Assembly (NCBI RefSeq): GCF_000383595.1
Contig: NZ_KB911581.1
Span: 5,911,519-5,975,518, forward strand
Length of the DNA stretch: 64,000 nt
Direction: 5' to 3'
DNA from: Streptomyces bottropensis ATCC 25435
GTDB taxonomy: Bacteria; Actinomycetota; Actinomycetes; Streptomycetales; Streptomycetaceae
Part shown: piece by piece, positions 16,689-24,732 of the stretch
How positions within the stretch are numbered: the first letter of the stretch is position 1
Layout of the letters: every line of letters starts with the position of its first letter
Translations under genes and position numbers: made by a program
Notes under the pieces: generated by a model
What the model saw: only the letters and a program-made list of their open reading frames with translations
Told to the model about the DNA's origin: nothing
Database searches by the model: none

Positions 16689-16723
16689 TGGACAGTCGTC
16701 CAGGTATAGTGGACACCTGTCCA
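16689..16723 (+). promoter_or_regulatory. Tandem TetR operators flanking a -10 box
   Basis: Two inverted repeats, TGGAC-AGTC-GTCCA (16689-16702) and TGGACA-CC-TGTCCA (16710-16723), have centres 21 bp apart, two helical turns. A tatagt -10-like hexamer (16705-16710) lies between them. They precede the DUF1304-TetR operon, so the TetR protein encoded by the second gene probably represses here. Confidence 0.7.
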
Positions 16724-16765
16724 AGAAGTTCGGAAGCTCGAAGTGAACGACGGAGACTGTTGACC

Positions 16766-17128
16766 ATGGAGATCCTGGCGAACGTGCTGGTCGCGCTGGT
16801 GGCCGTGCTGCACGCGTACATCCTGGTGATGGAGATGTTCCTGTGGCAGAAGAAGCCGGGGATGAACTTCCATGGCCTGGACGCGGAGATGGCGAAGCGG
16901 ACGGCGGCGATGGCCGCCAACCAGGGGCTCTACAACGGCTTCCTCGCCGCCGGTCTGGTGTGGGGCCTGATCGCCGGTGACCCGACCGGATACCGGGTCC
17001 AGATCTTCTTCCTGGCCTGCGTGATCGTCGCCGGTGTGTACGGCGCCGCCACCGCCAACCGCCGCATCCTCGTCGCCCAGGCGCTCCCCGGCGCGCTCGC
17101 CCTGGCCGCCGTCCTCGTCGCGGGATGA
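16766..17128 (+). CDS. DUF1304 family membrane protein
   Basis: A 120-residue protein with four hydrophobic helices, opening MEILANVLVALVAVLHAYIL and carrying the family signature EMFLWQKKPG followed by NQGLYNGFLAAGLVWGL. DUF1304 proteins are small four-helix membrane proteins of unknown function, often next to TetR regulators. The TetR gene starts across its stop codon (ATGA), and a double operator lies 40 bp upstream, so expression is probably induced when the repressor is released. A role in export or tolerance of a hydrophobic compound is a guess. Confidence 0.88.
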   Translation: MEILANVLVALVAVLHAYILVMEMFLWQKKPGMNFHGLDAEMAKRTAAMAANQGLYNGFLAAGLVWGLIAGDPTGYRVQIFFLACVIVAGVYGAATANRRILVAQALPGALALAAVLVAG

Positions 17129-17697
17129 CCCCGGAGGAACCCCGGGCCACGGAGGACCCCCGGGCCGCCCGCACCCGGGCCAGGCTGCGTCAGGCCCTCC
17201 TCGACGAGTGCGCCACCCACCCCCTGCACGAGGTCAGCGTGGCCGCGCTGGTCCGCCGGGCGGGGGTGGGCCGGGCCACGTTCTACGTGCACTACCCGGA
17301 CCTGGAGGCGCTGGCCGTCGACGCCTGCGCCGATGTCGTACGGGAGGCCGTGGAGGCGCTGCACGCCTGGCGGGGGCGCCCCGACCCGGTGCGGGCTCCG
17401 GCGGCGCTGCCGGAGTTCTTCGCCGGACTCGCCCCGCACGCGGCCCTGTACCGGGCCCTGCTGGCACCCGGCGGCGGCGGGCCGCTCGGCCGGGTCCTGC
17501 ACCGCGACCTGCGCGCCTACAGCCTGCGCGAACGCGAGCTGGTGGGGGCCGCGGACGCCCCGCTGGTGGCCTCCGCCGTGGCCGCCACCTTCGCCGGAGT
17601 CCTCGCCGACTGGCTGCACGGCCTCCTCGACGGCACCCCCCAGGAGATCGCCGACCAGGCGTGGCAGCTGCTGATCGCCCTGCACCGCAGCCGGTGA
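17125..17697 (+). CDS. TetR family transcriptional regulator
   Basis: A 190-residue regulator with an N-terminal TetR helix-turn-helix (RLRQALLDECATHPLHEVSVAALVRRAGVGRATFYVHYPDLEAL), followed by an all-helical ligand domain of the TetR_C_33-like type. The start ATG overlaps the DUF1304 stop, giving translational coupling. It is the obvious candidate to bind the paired TGGAC/GTCCA operators at 16689-16723 and so regulate its own operon. The ligand is unknown. Confidence 0.92.
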   Translation: MTPEEPRATEDPRAARTRARLRQALLDECATHPLHEVSVAALVRRAGVGRATFYVHYPDLEALAVDACADVVREAVEALHAWRGRPDPVRAPAALPEFFAGLAPHAALYRALLAPGGGGPLGRVLHRDLRAYSLRERELVGAADAPLVASAVAATFAGVLADWLHGLLDGTPQEIADQAWQLLIALHRSR

Positions 17698-17732
17698 ACC
17701 GCACCACCCCGCCCCGGGTCCAGGACGTGCGA

Positions 17733-17775
17733 CGGCCCTGTGGATGACCCGGTGTACGGGTCACCCCCAGGGCCG
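17733..17775. terminator. Bidirectional terminator hairpin between convergent genes
   Basis: Nested stem: outer arms cggccctg / cagggccg, and inner arms tgacccg / cgggtca with loop gtgta. It lies between the TetR stop and the convergent alcohol dehydrogenase stop. Confidence 0.75.
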
Positions 17776-17834
17776 GGGTCACGCGGGGAGTACGTGCCCC
17801 GGCGGGAGATGGCTCCTCGGGACGTCGAAACCCG

Positions 17835-18950
17835 TCAGAACGTCAGCACGGGCTTGATGCTCCTGCCGCCGCTCATGTCGGCGACCGCCTGGCCGATGTC
17901 CTCGAACTTGTAGCGGCTGATCAGCCGGTCGAGCGGGAGCTTGCCCTCCTTCACCAGCTGGACCAGGACCGGGATGGCGGTCTGGATCTCGTTGTCGCCG
18001 AGGGTGAGGCCGACGACGCGCTTGCCGCCGAGCATGCCGTTGACGTCGAGGGAGACCTCGGTGCCGAACGGCGGGGCACCCACGATGACGAGCGTGCCCC
18101 GCGCGGCGAGGGCGTCGACGCCCTTGCGGAGCACGAAGACGCTGCCGGTGGTCTCGACGACGCCGTCGGCGCCCCGGCCGCCGGTGATCTCCATGACCGC
18201 CTCGGTGATGTCGGCGGCCTCGCTCGCGTTCACCGTGTGGGTGGCGCCCAGTTCCTTGGCCAGGTCCAGCCGCTCGCCGACCTTGTCGACGGCGATGACC
18301 GTCGTCGCGGGGGTGAGGGCCGCCGCCATCACGGCGGACAGACCGACGGCTCCGGCGCCGAGGACGACGAGGGTGCTGCCCGCGCGAGGCTCCAGCACGT
18401 TCCAGACGGCGCCGACACCGGTCTGGACGCCGCAGCCGAGCGGGGCGATGGAGTCCAGCGGTACGTCCGGGTCGACCTTGACCAGACCGCGCTCGTCGAC
18501 CAGGGCGCGCTCGGCGAAGGAGGACTGACCGAAGAAGTGCCCGCCGAGGTCCTGGCCGTCGCGGCTGATGGTGCTGCTGCCGTCGGCCCGGCGTCCGCCG
18601 AGCAGGTTCAGCGGCAGCCAGGTGGCGCAGTACGCCGGGTGCCCGTCCCGGCAGTTCGGGCAGGTGCCGCAGGAGGTGAAGGACAGCACGACGTGGTCGC
18701 CGGGCACGACGGAGGTGACGCCCGGGCCGACGGCCTCGACGACACCGGCGCCCTCGTGGCCCAGCACGCCGGGCAGCGGGAAGGGCAGCCCGCCGCTCGC
18801 GACCCCCAGGTCGGTGTGGCACAACCCGGCGGCGACCATGCGGACCAGGACCTCGCCCTGCGCCGGCTGGTCGAGGACGACCTCGGAGAGGGTGAAGGGC
18901 GCGCCCCCGGACTCGACCACGGCGGCGCGTGTGGTGGTGGACATGCTCAT
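17835..18950 (-). CDS. Zinc-dependent alcohol dehydrogenase
   Basis: A 371-residue medium-chain dehydrogenase. Catalytic zinc ligands are visible (AAGLCHTDLGV; LPGVLGHEGAGVVE), as is the structural zinc loop CGTCPNCRDGHPAYC and the NAD fold VVLGAGAVGLSAVMAA with the acidic VIAVDKVGERL. The form resembles aryl-alcohol or benzyl-alcohol dehydrogenases. It sits 26 bp downstream of the aldehyde dehydrogenase gene on the same strand, so the pair should oxidise an alcohol to aldehyde and then to acid. Control is probably through the MarR operators upstream of the aldehyde dehydrogenase. Confidence 0.93.
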   Translation of the reverse strand: MSMSTTTRAAVVESGGAPFTLSEVVLDQPAQGEVLVRMVAAGLCHTDLGVASGGLPFPLPGVLGHEGAGVVEAVGPGVTSVVPGDHVVLSFTSCGTCPNCRDGHPAYCATWLPLNLLGGRRADGSSTISRDGQDLGGHFFGQSSFAERALVDERGLVKVDPDVPLDSIAPLGCGVQTGVGAVWNVLEPRAGSTLVVLGAGAVGLSAVMAAALTPATTVIAVDKVGERLDLAKELGATHTVNASEAADITEAVMEITGGRGADGVVETTGSVFVLRKGVDALAARGTLVIVGAPPFGTEVSLDVNGMLGGKRVVGLTLGDNEIQTAIPVLVQLVKEGKLPLDRLISRYKFEDIGQAVADMSGGRSIKPVLTF

Positions 18951-18976
18951 GAACTCCTTGGTTTCCGGGGAGGCGC

Positions 18977-20434
18977 TCAGTCGAGCGAGACGACGACGGA
19001 CTTGACCTGGGTGTAGGACTCCAGGGCCTCGGGACCGTACTCGCGGCCGAAGCCGGAGGCCTTCACACCGCCGAAGGGCACGGCCGGGTCGAGCATCGGC
19101 CAGTCGTTGACCCAGACGATGCCGGCCTGGAGGCGGTCGGCGACGCGGTGGGCACGGGCGAGATCCGTGGTCTGGATGCCGGAGGCGAGGCCGTACGGCG
19201 TGGAGTTGGCCAGCTCGACGGCCTCGTCCTCGGAGTCGAAGGGCTGCACGGTGAGGACCGGCCCGAAGACCTCCTCCTGCACGACGCGGGAGTCGTTGGC
19301 GAGGTCGGCGATGACGGTGGGCTTGTAGTAGTAGCCGCCGTCCAGGTCGAGGCGCTCGCCGCCGCAGACGATGCGGCCACCCTCCTTGCGGGCCAGCTCG
19401 ACGTACTCCTCGACCTTCTTCAGGTGCCGCTCGCCCGCCATCGGGCCGATGACCGTCTCGGGCCGACGGGGGTCGCCGAGGGGCACGCCGGGCACGGCCT
19501 CGGCGAGGATGCCGAGGACGGTGTCGTGGACCGAGCGGGCGACCAGCAGGCGGGGGCCGCCCATGCAGAACTGGCCGGTGTTGAAGACGAAGCCCTTGAT
19601 GATGGCGCCGATGGCCTTCTCGATGTCGGCGTCCTCGAAGACGAGGTGTGCGGCGTTGCCGCCCAGTTCCATGGTGACCTGCTTCAGGCCCTCCCCGGCG
19701 ACGCTCGCCGCGTGCCGGCCGGTGGCGGTGGAGCCGGTGAAGGCGATCTTGTCGACGCCGGGGTTGCGCAGCAGCGCCTCACCCGCGACCGGGCCCGTGC
19801 CGGTGACCACGTTGTAGACACCGTCCGGGACGCCGGCCCTCTGCAGCAGGCCCGCCATGTAGAGGGCGCTGAGCGGGGTCTCCTCGGCGGGCTTGTGCAC
19901 GACCGTGTTGCCGGCCGCCAGGGCGGGGGCGATCTTGCTGCCGGCGAGGATCAGCGGGAAGTTGAACGGGGTGATCGCGCCGACCACACCGATCGGGCCG
20001 CGCCTGGTGTACGCGAGGCGGTTGTTCGGGACGTCGCGGGCGGAGCCGTCCAGGGACCAGGCCAGGGAGGCGTAGTACTCGTAGTCGTTGGCCGCGTTCG
20101 TCACGTCGACGGCGTGGGCCAGGGTGATGGGCTTGCCCACGTCACGGCTCTCCAGGGCCGCGATCTCGTCGGCGTTCTCCCGGATCGACTCGGCCACGCG
20201 GTGCAGGATCCGGCCGCGCTCACGGCCGCTCAGCCCGGACCACGTACCGCTGTCGAACGCCTCGCGCGCGGCGCGCACGGCGGCGTCCACATCGGCGGCG
20301 CCCGCCTCCGCGACCGTCGTGACCACCTGGCCCGTCGACGGGTCGATCACGTCGGCACGTGCTCCGTCGGTCGCGTCGAGCCACTGTCCACCGATGAACA
20401 GCCGCCCGGGCCCGCTCTCGAAGGTGGTCGTCAT
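18977..20434 (-). CDS. NAD(P)-dependent aldehyde dehydrogenase
   Basis: A 485-residue aldehyde dehydrogenase. It has the motifs VVGAITPFNFPLILAGSKIAPALAAGN, the general base Glu in TMELGGNAAHLVFEDADI, the catalytic Cys in FNTGQFCMGG, and the EEVFGPVLTVQPF tail. The sequence is closest in style to benzaldehyde or vanillin dehydrogenases, consistent with the adjacent zinc alcohol dehydrogenase. ATG 20434 follows ggag; the frame extends 20 codons upstream into the operator region and is unlikely to be used. It is first in a two-gene operon and divergent from a MarR gene. Confidence 0.93.
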   Translation of the reverse strand: MTTTFESGPGRLFIGGQWLDATDGARADVIDPSTGQVVTTVAEAGAADVDAAVRAAREAFDSGTWSGLSGRERGRILHRVAESIRENADEIAALESRDVGKPITLAHAVDVTNAANDYEYYASLAWSLDGSARDVPNNRLAYTRRGPIGVVGAITPFNFPLILAGSKIAPALAAGNTVVHKPAEETPLSALYMAGLLQRAGVPDGVYNVVTGTGPVAGEALLRNPGVDKIAFTGSTATGRHAASVAGEGLKQVTMELGGNAAHLVFEDADIEKAIGAIIKGFVFNTGQFCMGGPRLLVARSVHDTVLGILAEAVPGVPLGDPRRPETVIGPMAGERHLKKVEEYVELARKEGGRIVCGGERLDLDGGYYYKPTVIADLANDSRVVQEEVFGPVLTVQPFDSEDEAVELANSTPYGLASGIQTTDLARAHRVADRLQAGIVWVNDWPMLDPAVPFGGVKASGFGREYGPEALESYTQVKSVVVSLD

Positions 20435-20488
20435 TGCCCACTCCTCAGCCTTGATCAAGCTTGCTTCGGCATTGATCGCCAAATCTTC

Positions 20489-20511
20489 AACCAACAGGAA
20501 TCCTGTTGGTT
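20489..20511. promoter_or_regulatory. MarR operator: 23-bp perfect palindrome
   Basis: Arms aaccaacagga and tcctgttggtt around a single central a, between the divergent aldehyde dehydrogenase and MarR genes. The core acagga/tcctgt recurs in the second site at 20528. This is a textbook position for a MarR operator controlling both directions. Confidence 0.75.
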
Positions 20512-20527
20512 CGCAGTCTCATTACAC

Positions 20528-20540
20528 ACAGGTTTCCTGT
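20528..20540. promoter_or_regulatory. Second MarR operator
   Basis: Inverted repeat acagg-ttt-cctgt, 20 bp from the MarR start and 33 bp downstream of the centre of the larger palindrome at 20489. It shares the same half-site and probably gives autorepression of the MarR gene. Confidence 0.6.
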
Positions 20541-20560
20541 CAATGCCCTAGGCTGACCCC

Positions 20561-20989
20561 ATGGTCGGCACCAAGGCACCACCCTCCCTCCTCTACATGG
20601 TCAAGCAGGTCGAGCTGGTTGTCCGCTCGCACCTGGACGAGCTGGTCAGGCCGGCCGGGATCACGGCCCTGCAGTACACGTCCCTGACCGTGCTGGAGCG
20701 GCACGACGGGCTCTCGGCCGCCCAGCTGGCCCGCGACTCCTTCGTCACGGCCCAATCCATCGCCGACCTCGTGCGGAGTCTGGAGAACCGGGGACTCGTG
20801 CGCCGGGAGCGCAATCCGCGCAACCGGCGCGAGCTGCTGATCCTGCTGACCGACGAGGGGCGCGAGCTGCTCGCGCGCTTCGCCGAACCCATGCGTGACC
20901 TGGAGGAACGCATGCTCAGCGGCCTCACCCCACACCAGGCCGACCAGTTCCGGCAGGCACTGTCCAGGGCCTGGCACGCCCTGTCGTAG
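20561..20989 (+). CDS. MarR family transcriptional regulator
   Basis: A 142-residue winged-helix protein. Its DNA-binding core is LSAAQLARDSFVTAQSIADLVRSLENRGLVRRERNPRNRRELLILLTDEG, flanked by the N- and C-terminal dimer helices. It is transcribed away from the aldehyde/alcohol dehydrogenase operon, with two acagg/cctgt operators in the 126-bp gap. By analogy with MarR regulators of aromatic catabolism, it probably represses the dehydrogenases until an aromatic aldehyde, acid or CoA ester binds. The ligand is inferred, not shown. Confidence 0.92.
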   Translation: MVGTKAPPSLLYMVKQVELVVRSHLDELVRPAGITALQYTSLTVLERHDGLSAAQLARDSFVTAQSIADLVRSLENRGLVRRERNPRNRRELLILLTDEGRELLARFAEPMRDLEERMLSGLTPHQADQFRQALSRAWHALS

Positions 20990-21160
20990 AGCGCTCTGCG
21001 CAAAACTCCGGACGCATTGCCGGAGAAATCAAAGACATATGTCAATCGAACATGCTGAAATTCACCCTGACGGGGGTAACTTGCAGGGCAGGGACGGGTG
21101 TTGCTCTCCTGCGTGCCCTCATGCCCGTCCTCACTCAGTCCGGTTGGAGGCGATGCCGTC

Positions 21161-21544
21161 GTGTCGAGCGACCCCACACCGCCCACGACCGGGTACCTGC
21201 GCGTCCGCGCGGACCGCGGCCGTACCGTGCTCGAACTCCACGGCGAGATCGACATCGCGGCGGCCGTGGAGATCATCCCGCACCTCGACGCGGTGACGAG
21301 CGGCCCCGGCGCCCGGATCGTGATCGACCTGCGGCATGTCGAGTTCTTCGACTGCTCGGGTCTGCGGCTGCTCTACCGGGCCCGGCAGCGGGTGCTCGAC
21401 CGCGACGGCGAACTGCGGCTGGTCTGCACCCACCCGCTCACCCTGCGCGTCCTCAAGGTCACCGGACTGGCCCGGCTGCTGCCGCCCGCCCCCTCGCTGG
21501 AGGCGGCTTTGGAACAGTCCGAGGCCGCGACCGGCACGTTATGA
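21161..21544 (+). CDS. STAS domain anti-sigma factor antagonist
   Basis: A 127-residue single STAS domain (RTVLELHGEIDIAAAVEIIPHL; ARIVIDLRHVEFFDCSGLRLLYRARQRV). The serine in DCSGL is the usual phosphorylation site in SpoIIAA/RsbV proteins. When unphosphorylated, such proteins bind an anti-sigma kinase and free the sigma factor. GTG 21161 is supported by ggagg at about 21146. A gggtaac element about 90 bp upstream resembles the -10 of SigB-type promoters. No kinase is adjacent; the SpoIIE phosphatase at the left edge is a possible partner. Confidence 0.9.
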   Translation: MSSDPTPPTTGYLRVRADRGRTVLELHGEIDIAAAVEIIPHLDAVTSGPGARIVIDLRHVEFFDCSGLRLLYRARQRVLDRDGELRLVCTHPLTLRVLKVTGLARLLPPAPSLEAALEQSEAATGTL

Positions 21545-21619
21545 CCCTGCCGTCCGGCCCTCGCCGTCCCCTCCCCCGAGCCCCTCACCCTCCGGCCCCC
21601 GCCCCCTTCGCCGCCTCCG

Positions 21620-22573
21620 CTACTCCCTCGACGGCGCGTCGAACAGAGCACTGACCGACTCGCCGTTGTGGATGCGGCGTACGGCCTCCGCGAGCGCCGG
21701 CGCGATGGAGAGGATCCGGAGCTTCTCGGTACGCTCCTCGACCGGCACGGGCACGGTGTTGGTGCAGACGATCTCCAGGATGTCGGGCTGCGCGCTCAGC
21801 CGCTTGAGGGCACCCGCCGCGAACAGCCCGTGCGTGCACGCCACCCGGATCGATCGCGGCCCCAACTCCCGCAGCCGCTCCAGTAGTTCGAGAACCGTAC
21901 TGCCCTTGGCGATCTCGTCGTCGAGAACGATCACATCCCGCCCGGCGACCTCGCCGATCACCGAGTTGATGCTCACCCGGTCGTCCGCGAACCGCTGTTT
22001 GGCACCCGCCGCGACCTGCGCCCCGATCATCCGTGCGAACGCCGCCGCCTCCTTGGCGTTGCCCAGGTCCGGCGAGACGACCGTCGTACGCGACAGGTCG
22101 TACTGCCGGAAGTGCGCCGCCAGCTCGCGCAACGCGTGCAGATGGTCGACCGGCACCGAGAAGAAGCCGTGCACCTGCGGTGAGTGCAGCGTCATGGCGA
22201 GGACGCGGCCGGCGCCCGCCGCCACCATCAGGTCGGCCACCAGCCGGCCGCCGAGCGAGATCCGCGGCGCGTCCTTCTTGTCGGAGCGGGCGTACGAGTA
22301 GTGCGGCATGACCACGGTGATCCGGCCGGCCGAGGCACCGCGTGCCGCGTCGCACATCAGCAGCAGCTCGACCAGGTGCTCCTGGACGGGCGCGACGAGC
22401 GGCTGCACCAGGAACACGTCCTTCTCCCGGCAGTTGGCCTGGAGCTGCACCTCCAGGCAGTCGTTGGCGAAACGGCTCACCCGGGACGGGCTCAGCGGCA
22501 CCCCCAGGTGCGCGCACACCTCGTCCGCCAGCTCGGGGTGGGCGCTGCCGGTGAAGACGGCGATGTCACGCAC
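21620..22573 (-). CDS. Ribose-phosphate pyrophosphokinase paralogue
   Basis: A 317-residue PRPP synthetase. It has the N-terminal phosphoribosyltransferase-like half (TGSAHPELADEVCAHLGVPL; FLVQPLVAPVQEHLVELLLM; ITVVMPHYSYARSDKKDAPR), the VVSPDLGNAKEAAAFA segment, and a PRPP-binding loop VIVLDDEIAKGSTV. The loop differs from the usual DDMIDTGGT, and the RQDKK-type motif reads RSDKK. This marks it as a secondary, divergent paralogue and not the housekeeping enzyme. It makes 5-phosphoribosyl diphosphate from ribose 5-phosphate and ATP if active. It is monocistronic. Confidence 0.88.
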   Translation of the reverse strand: MRDIAVFTGSAHPELADEVCAHLGVPLSPSRVSRFANDCLEVQLQANCREKDVFLVQPLVAPVQEHLVELLLMCDAARGASAGRITVVMPHYSYARSDKKDAPRISLGGRLVADLMVAAGAGRVLAMTLHSPQVHGFFSVPVDHLHALRELAAHFRQYDLSRTTVVSPDLGNAKEAAAFARMIGAQVAAGAKQRFADDRVSINSVIGEVAGRDVIVLDDEIAKGSTVLELLERLRELGPRSIRVACTHGLFAAGALKRLSAQPDILEIVCTNTVPVPVEERTEKLRILSIAPALAEAVRRIHNGESVSALFDAPSRE

Positions 22574-22770
22574 GGTCGGCTCCTCGCATGAACATGATCA
22601 TTACGGGTTGCGCGGCTCATGCTACTGGCCGCCCCGCGTACGCCGATCGATCGCGGCCGTCCGGACGCGACCCACCCCACCTTCTACGGCCGATTGCGGA
22701 CAATCACCGGCTCGGCGTTCCCCCAAGGTGTTTGCGGGCAATCGTTGAAGCAGGAAGGAGGACCGTCGAC

Positions 22771-23427
22771 ATGACGACGTCCATCAAGCGCACGCGGCTG
22801 CCCGGCTGGGCCAAGCTGCTCATCGGCGTGGTCATCCTCATCGTGGTGCTGCTGGCCGCGCTGCGGATGCTGGTCTTCGGGGGACTGAAGGACGTGTTCG
22901 GCACCGAGGAGCACGACCGCTCGGGGCCCACACTCCTGAAGTCCATCCAGGACATGAGCCGTTACGACGCCGCCTCGGGCAACTTCCAGGTGGTCGTCGA
23001 CCTGGAGAAGGACGCCAAGTACCTGCCGGACGCGATCCGCGGCACCCGCACGCTGTACGTCGGCGCGGGCACCGTCGACGCCTACGTCGACCTCGGCAAG
23101 GTCGGCGACGACGACGTGAAGGTCGACGAGGACCGCACGTCGGCCACCATCAACCTCCCGCACGCGCGACTGGGCAAGCCCGCCCTCGACACCGAGCACT
23201 CCTACGCGGTCTCCAAGCAGCGCGGGCTGCTCGACCGGCTCGGCGACATATTCTCCGACAACCCCAACGGCGAACAGGCCGTACAGCGCCTGGCCGTCAA
23301 GCACATCGGCGACGCCGCGAAGGACAGCAAGCTCACGGACCGCGCCGAGGCCAACACCACCGACATGCTCGAAGGACTCCTGACGTCCCTCGGCTTCAAG
23401 GAGGTGAAGGTGACCTACGGGTCCTGA
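22771..23427 (+). CDS. DUF4230 domain-containing membrane-anchored protein
   Basis: A 218-residue protein with one N-terminal membrane helix (WAKLLIGVVILIVVLLAALRMLVF) after a short basic cytoplasmic tail. A DUF4230 domain follows, outside the membrane (YDAASGNFQVVVDLEKDAKY; IRGTRTLYVGAGTVDAYVDL; PHARLGKPALDTEHSYAVSKQRGLLDRLGDIF). The function of the family is unknown. ATG 22771 has a strong aaggagga site. A hairpin terminator follows at 23447. Confidence 0.87.
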   Translation: MTTSIKRTRLPGWAKLLIGVVILIVVLLAALRMLVFGGLKDVFGTEEHDRSGPTLLKSIQDMSRYDAASGNFQVVVDLEKDAKYLPDAIRGTRTLYVGAGTVDAYVDLGKVGDDDVKVDEDRTSATINLPHARLGKPALDTEHSYAVSKQRGLLDRLGDIFSDNPNGEQAVQRLAVKHIGDAAKDSKLTDRAEANTTDMLEGLLTSLGFKEVKVTYGS

Positions 23428-23446
23428 CGTCCTCCGCCGCGGGTCC

Positions 23447-23474
23447 GCGCCCTTCCCTGGTTCGGGGAGGGCGC
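23447..23474 (+). terminator. Terminator hairpin after DUF4230 gene
   Basis: Eleven-bp stem (gcgcccttccc / ggggagggcgc, one G-U) with a 6-nt loop, 20 bp after the stop. The remaining gap to 23728 shows no gene. Confidence 0.7.
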
Positions 23475-23728
23475 GCCGTATGCCGGCTCGACCGCCGCCG
23501 GCGCACGAACGCGCCCTCCCACGCCCTCCCACTCCCGGGTGCCTCCCCAGCACCCCTCGAACGGGAGCGGGTCCCTGTCACTCCCGTCCCGGAGTGCCCA
23601 GGGCGGGCGAGGGGAAACCTGCGAGGTTCCGCGGACGACTTTCCCGTCCGGTGCTCCGGGTGGGAGTCGTGGACCGCTTCAGGGGTAACAGCTTGGGGAC
23701 AGAGGGCAGTTGACATCGGGAGGGTCGC

Positions 23729-24403
23729 ATGGCCGGCACCACGGCACGTTCCGGTTCCACGACGTCCGGCCGCCGCCCCCCGGCGTCCCCGCACGATCGA
23801 CGGCCACTCCCGCTGCCGCTGCGGCTGCTGGCGATGGCACTGGCCTTCCTGGCCATGGTGGCGTTCGGCGCGGTCCTGGCCGGGCTCACCCTCCAGCCGT
23901 CCCCGGCGTCGGAGACGCTCACCCACAGCAACCTCACTCCGGGCAGCTCGCTGGAGCTCTACTGGCATCACCCCGACCCGCGCGACGCGCTGAAGCAGGT
24001 CGGCGGGAACATCCTGCTGGGCGTGCCGTTCGGCTTCCTGCTGCCGGTGCTGGCGCCCGGGGCGCGCGGCCTGCTGCGCGTGCCCGCGCTGACGGCGGTG
24101 GTGATGCTGCTGGTCGAGCTGGTGCAGGGCGCGCTCGTCACCGGTCGCGCGTTCGACATCGACGACGTCATCCTCAACACGACGGGTGCGCTGCTGGGCT
24201 ATCTGCTGCTGGGCCGGCGGCTCGGCCGGGCCGTGCACGCCCGCGCCCCGCGCGAGCCGAAGACCGCGCCGGCCCCGCGCAGGGCCCCCGCCCGCAAGGC
24301 TCCCGCACGCACAACACCCGCGCGGAGGACACCGCGCGCCGCCTGGGCACAGCGCCTGCGGATGAACCGCCGCCGCGGGAGTGCTAGCGCGGCCTCCAAG
24401 TGA
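23729..24403 (+). CDS. VanZ family membrane protein
   Basis: A 224-residue protein with four hydrophobic helices in the VanZ arrangement (LLAMALAFLAMVAFGAVLAGLTL; VGGNILLGVPFGFLLPVLAP; VPALTAVVMLLVELVQGALV; FDIDDVILNTTGALLGYLLLG). The NILLGVPFG and DIDDVILNTxGALLGY motifs are diagnostic. It ends in a 65-residue tail rich in Arg, Pro and Ala that is not part of the family. VanZ proteins are linked to teicoplanin resistance in enterococci, but most homologues have no known role. ATG 23729 follows gggagg. It overlaps the convergent small gene at 24384 by 20 bp. Confidence 0.88.
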   Translation: MAGTTARSGSTTSGRRPPASPHDRRPLPLPLRLLAMALAFLAMVAFGAVLAGLTLQPSPASETLTHSNLTPGSSLELYWHHPDPRDALKQVGGNILLGVPFGFLLPVLAPGARGLLRVPALTAVVMLLVELVQGALVTGRAFDIDDVILNTTGALLGYLLLGRRLGRAVHARAPREPKTAPAPRRAPARKAPARTTPARRTPRAAWAQRLRMNRRRGSASAASK

Positions 24404-24620
24404 GTTTGTCGCCGCCGACCCAGCGGACCTGGTCGGGGTCGTCGAGATCGTGGACGACGACCCCGTAGGCCGCCGCGGCCTGGAGGACGTCCGTCATCGT
24501 CTTCGCCTCGCCGACCACCTGGCCGTCGATCTCCACGATCCGGAACGGCGGTGTACCGGGCTGTACCCCGAGCACCATGACCCGGGGGTGGGAAATGTAG
24601 GGGCTCGCGCTTTCGGTCAT
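24384..24620 (-). CDS. Conserved small hypothetical protein (78 aa)
   Basis: A 78-residue soluble protein (MTESASPYISHPRVMVLGVQ ... GEAKTMTDVLQAAAAYGVVV ... DPDQVRWVGGDKLTWRPR). It has balanced amino-acid use and a clear globular look, so it is a real gene although no family name is recalled. No ribosome site is visible right before ATG 24620, and a possible -10 (tacgct) lies only about 6 bp upstream. It may be translated from a leaderless mRNA. The upstream DNA contains a 25-bp near-duplicate (gccgtgcgggtggccggggacgggg / gccgtgcgggtacccggggacgggg). It converges with VanZ. Confidence 0.7.
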   Translation of the reverse strand: MTESASPYISHPRVMVLGVQPGTPPFRIVEIDGQVVGEAKTMTDVLQAAAAYGVVVHDLDDPDQVRWVGGDKLTWRPR

Positions 24621-24732
24621 GTCTAGAGCGTAGAGCGGTTCCGGCCGCCGTGCGGGTGGCCGGGGACGGGGTCGGCCGCCGTGCGGGTACCCGGGGACGG
24701 GGTGACGCTGGAAGCGGAAGGCTGGAGGTGGC

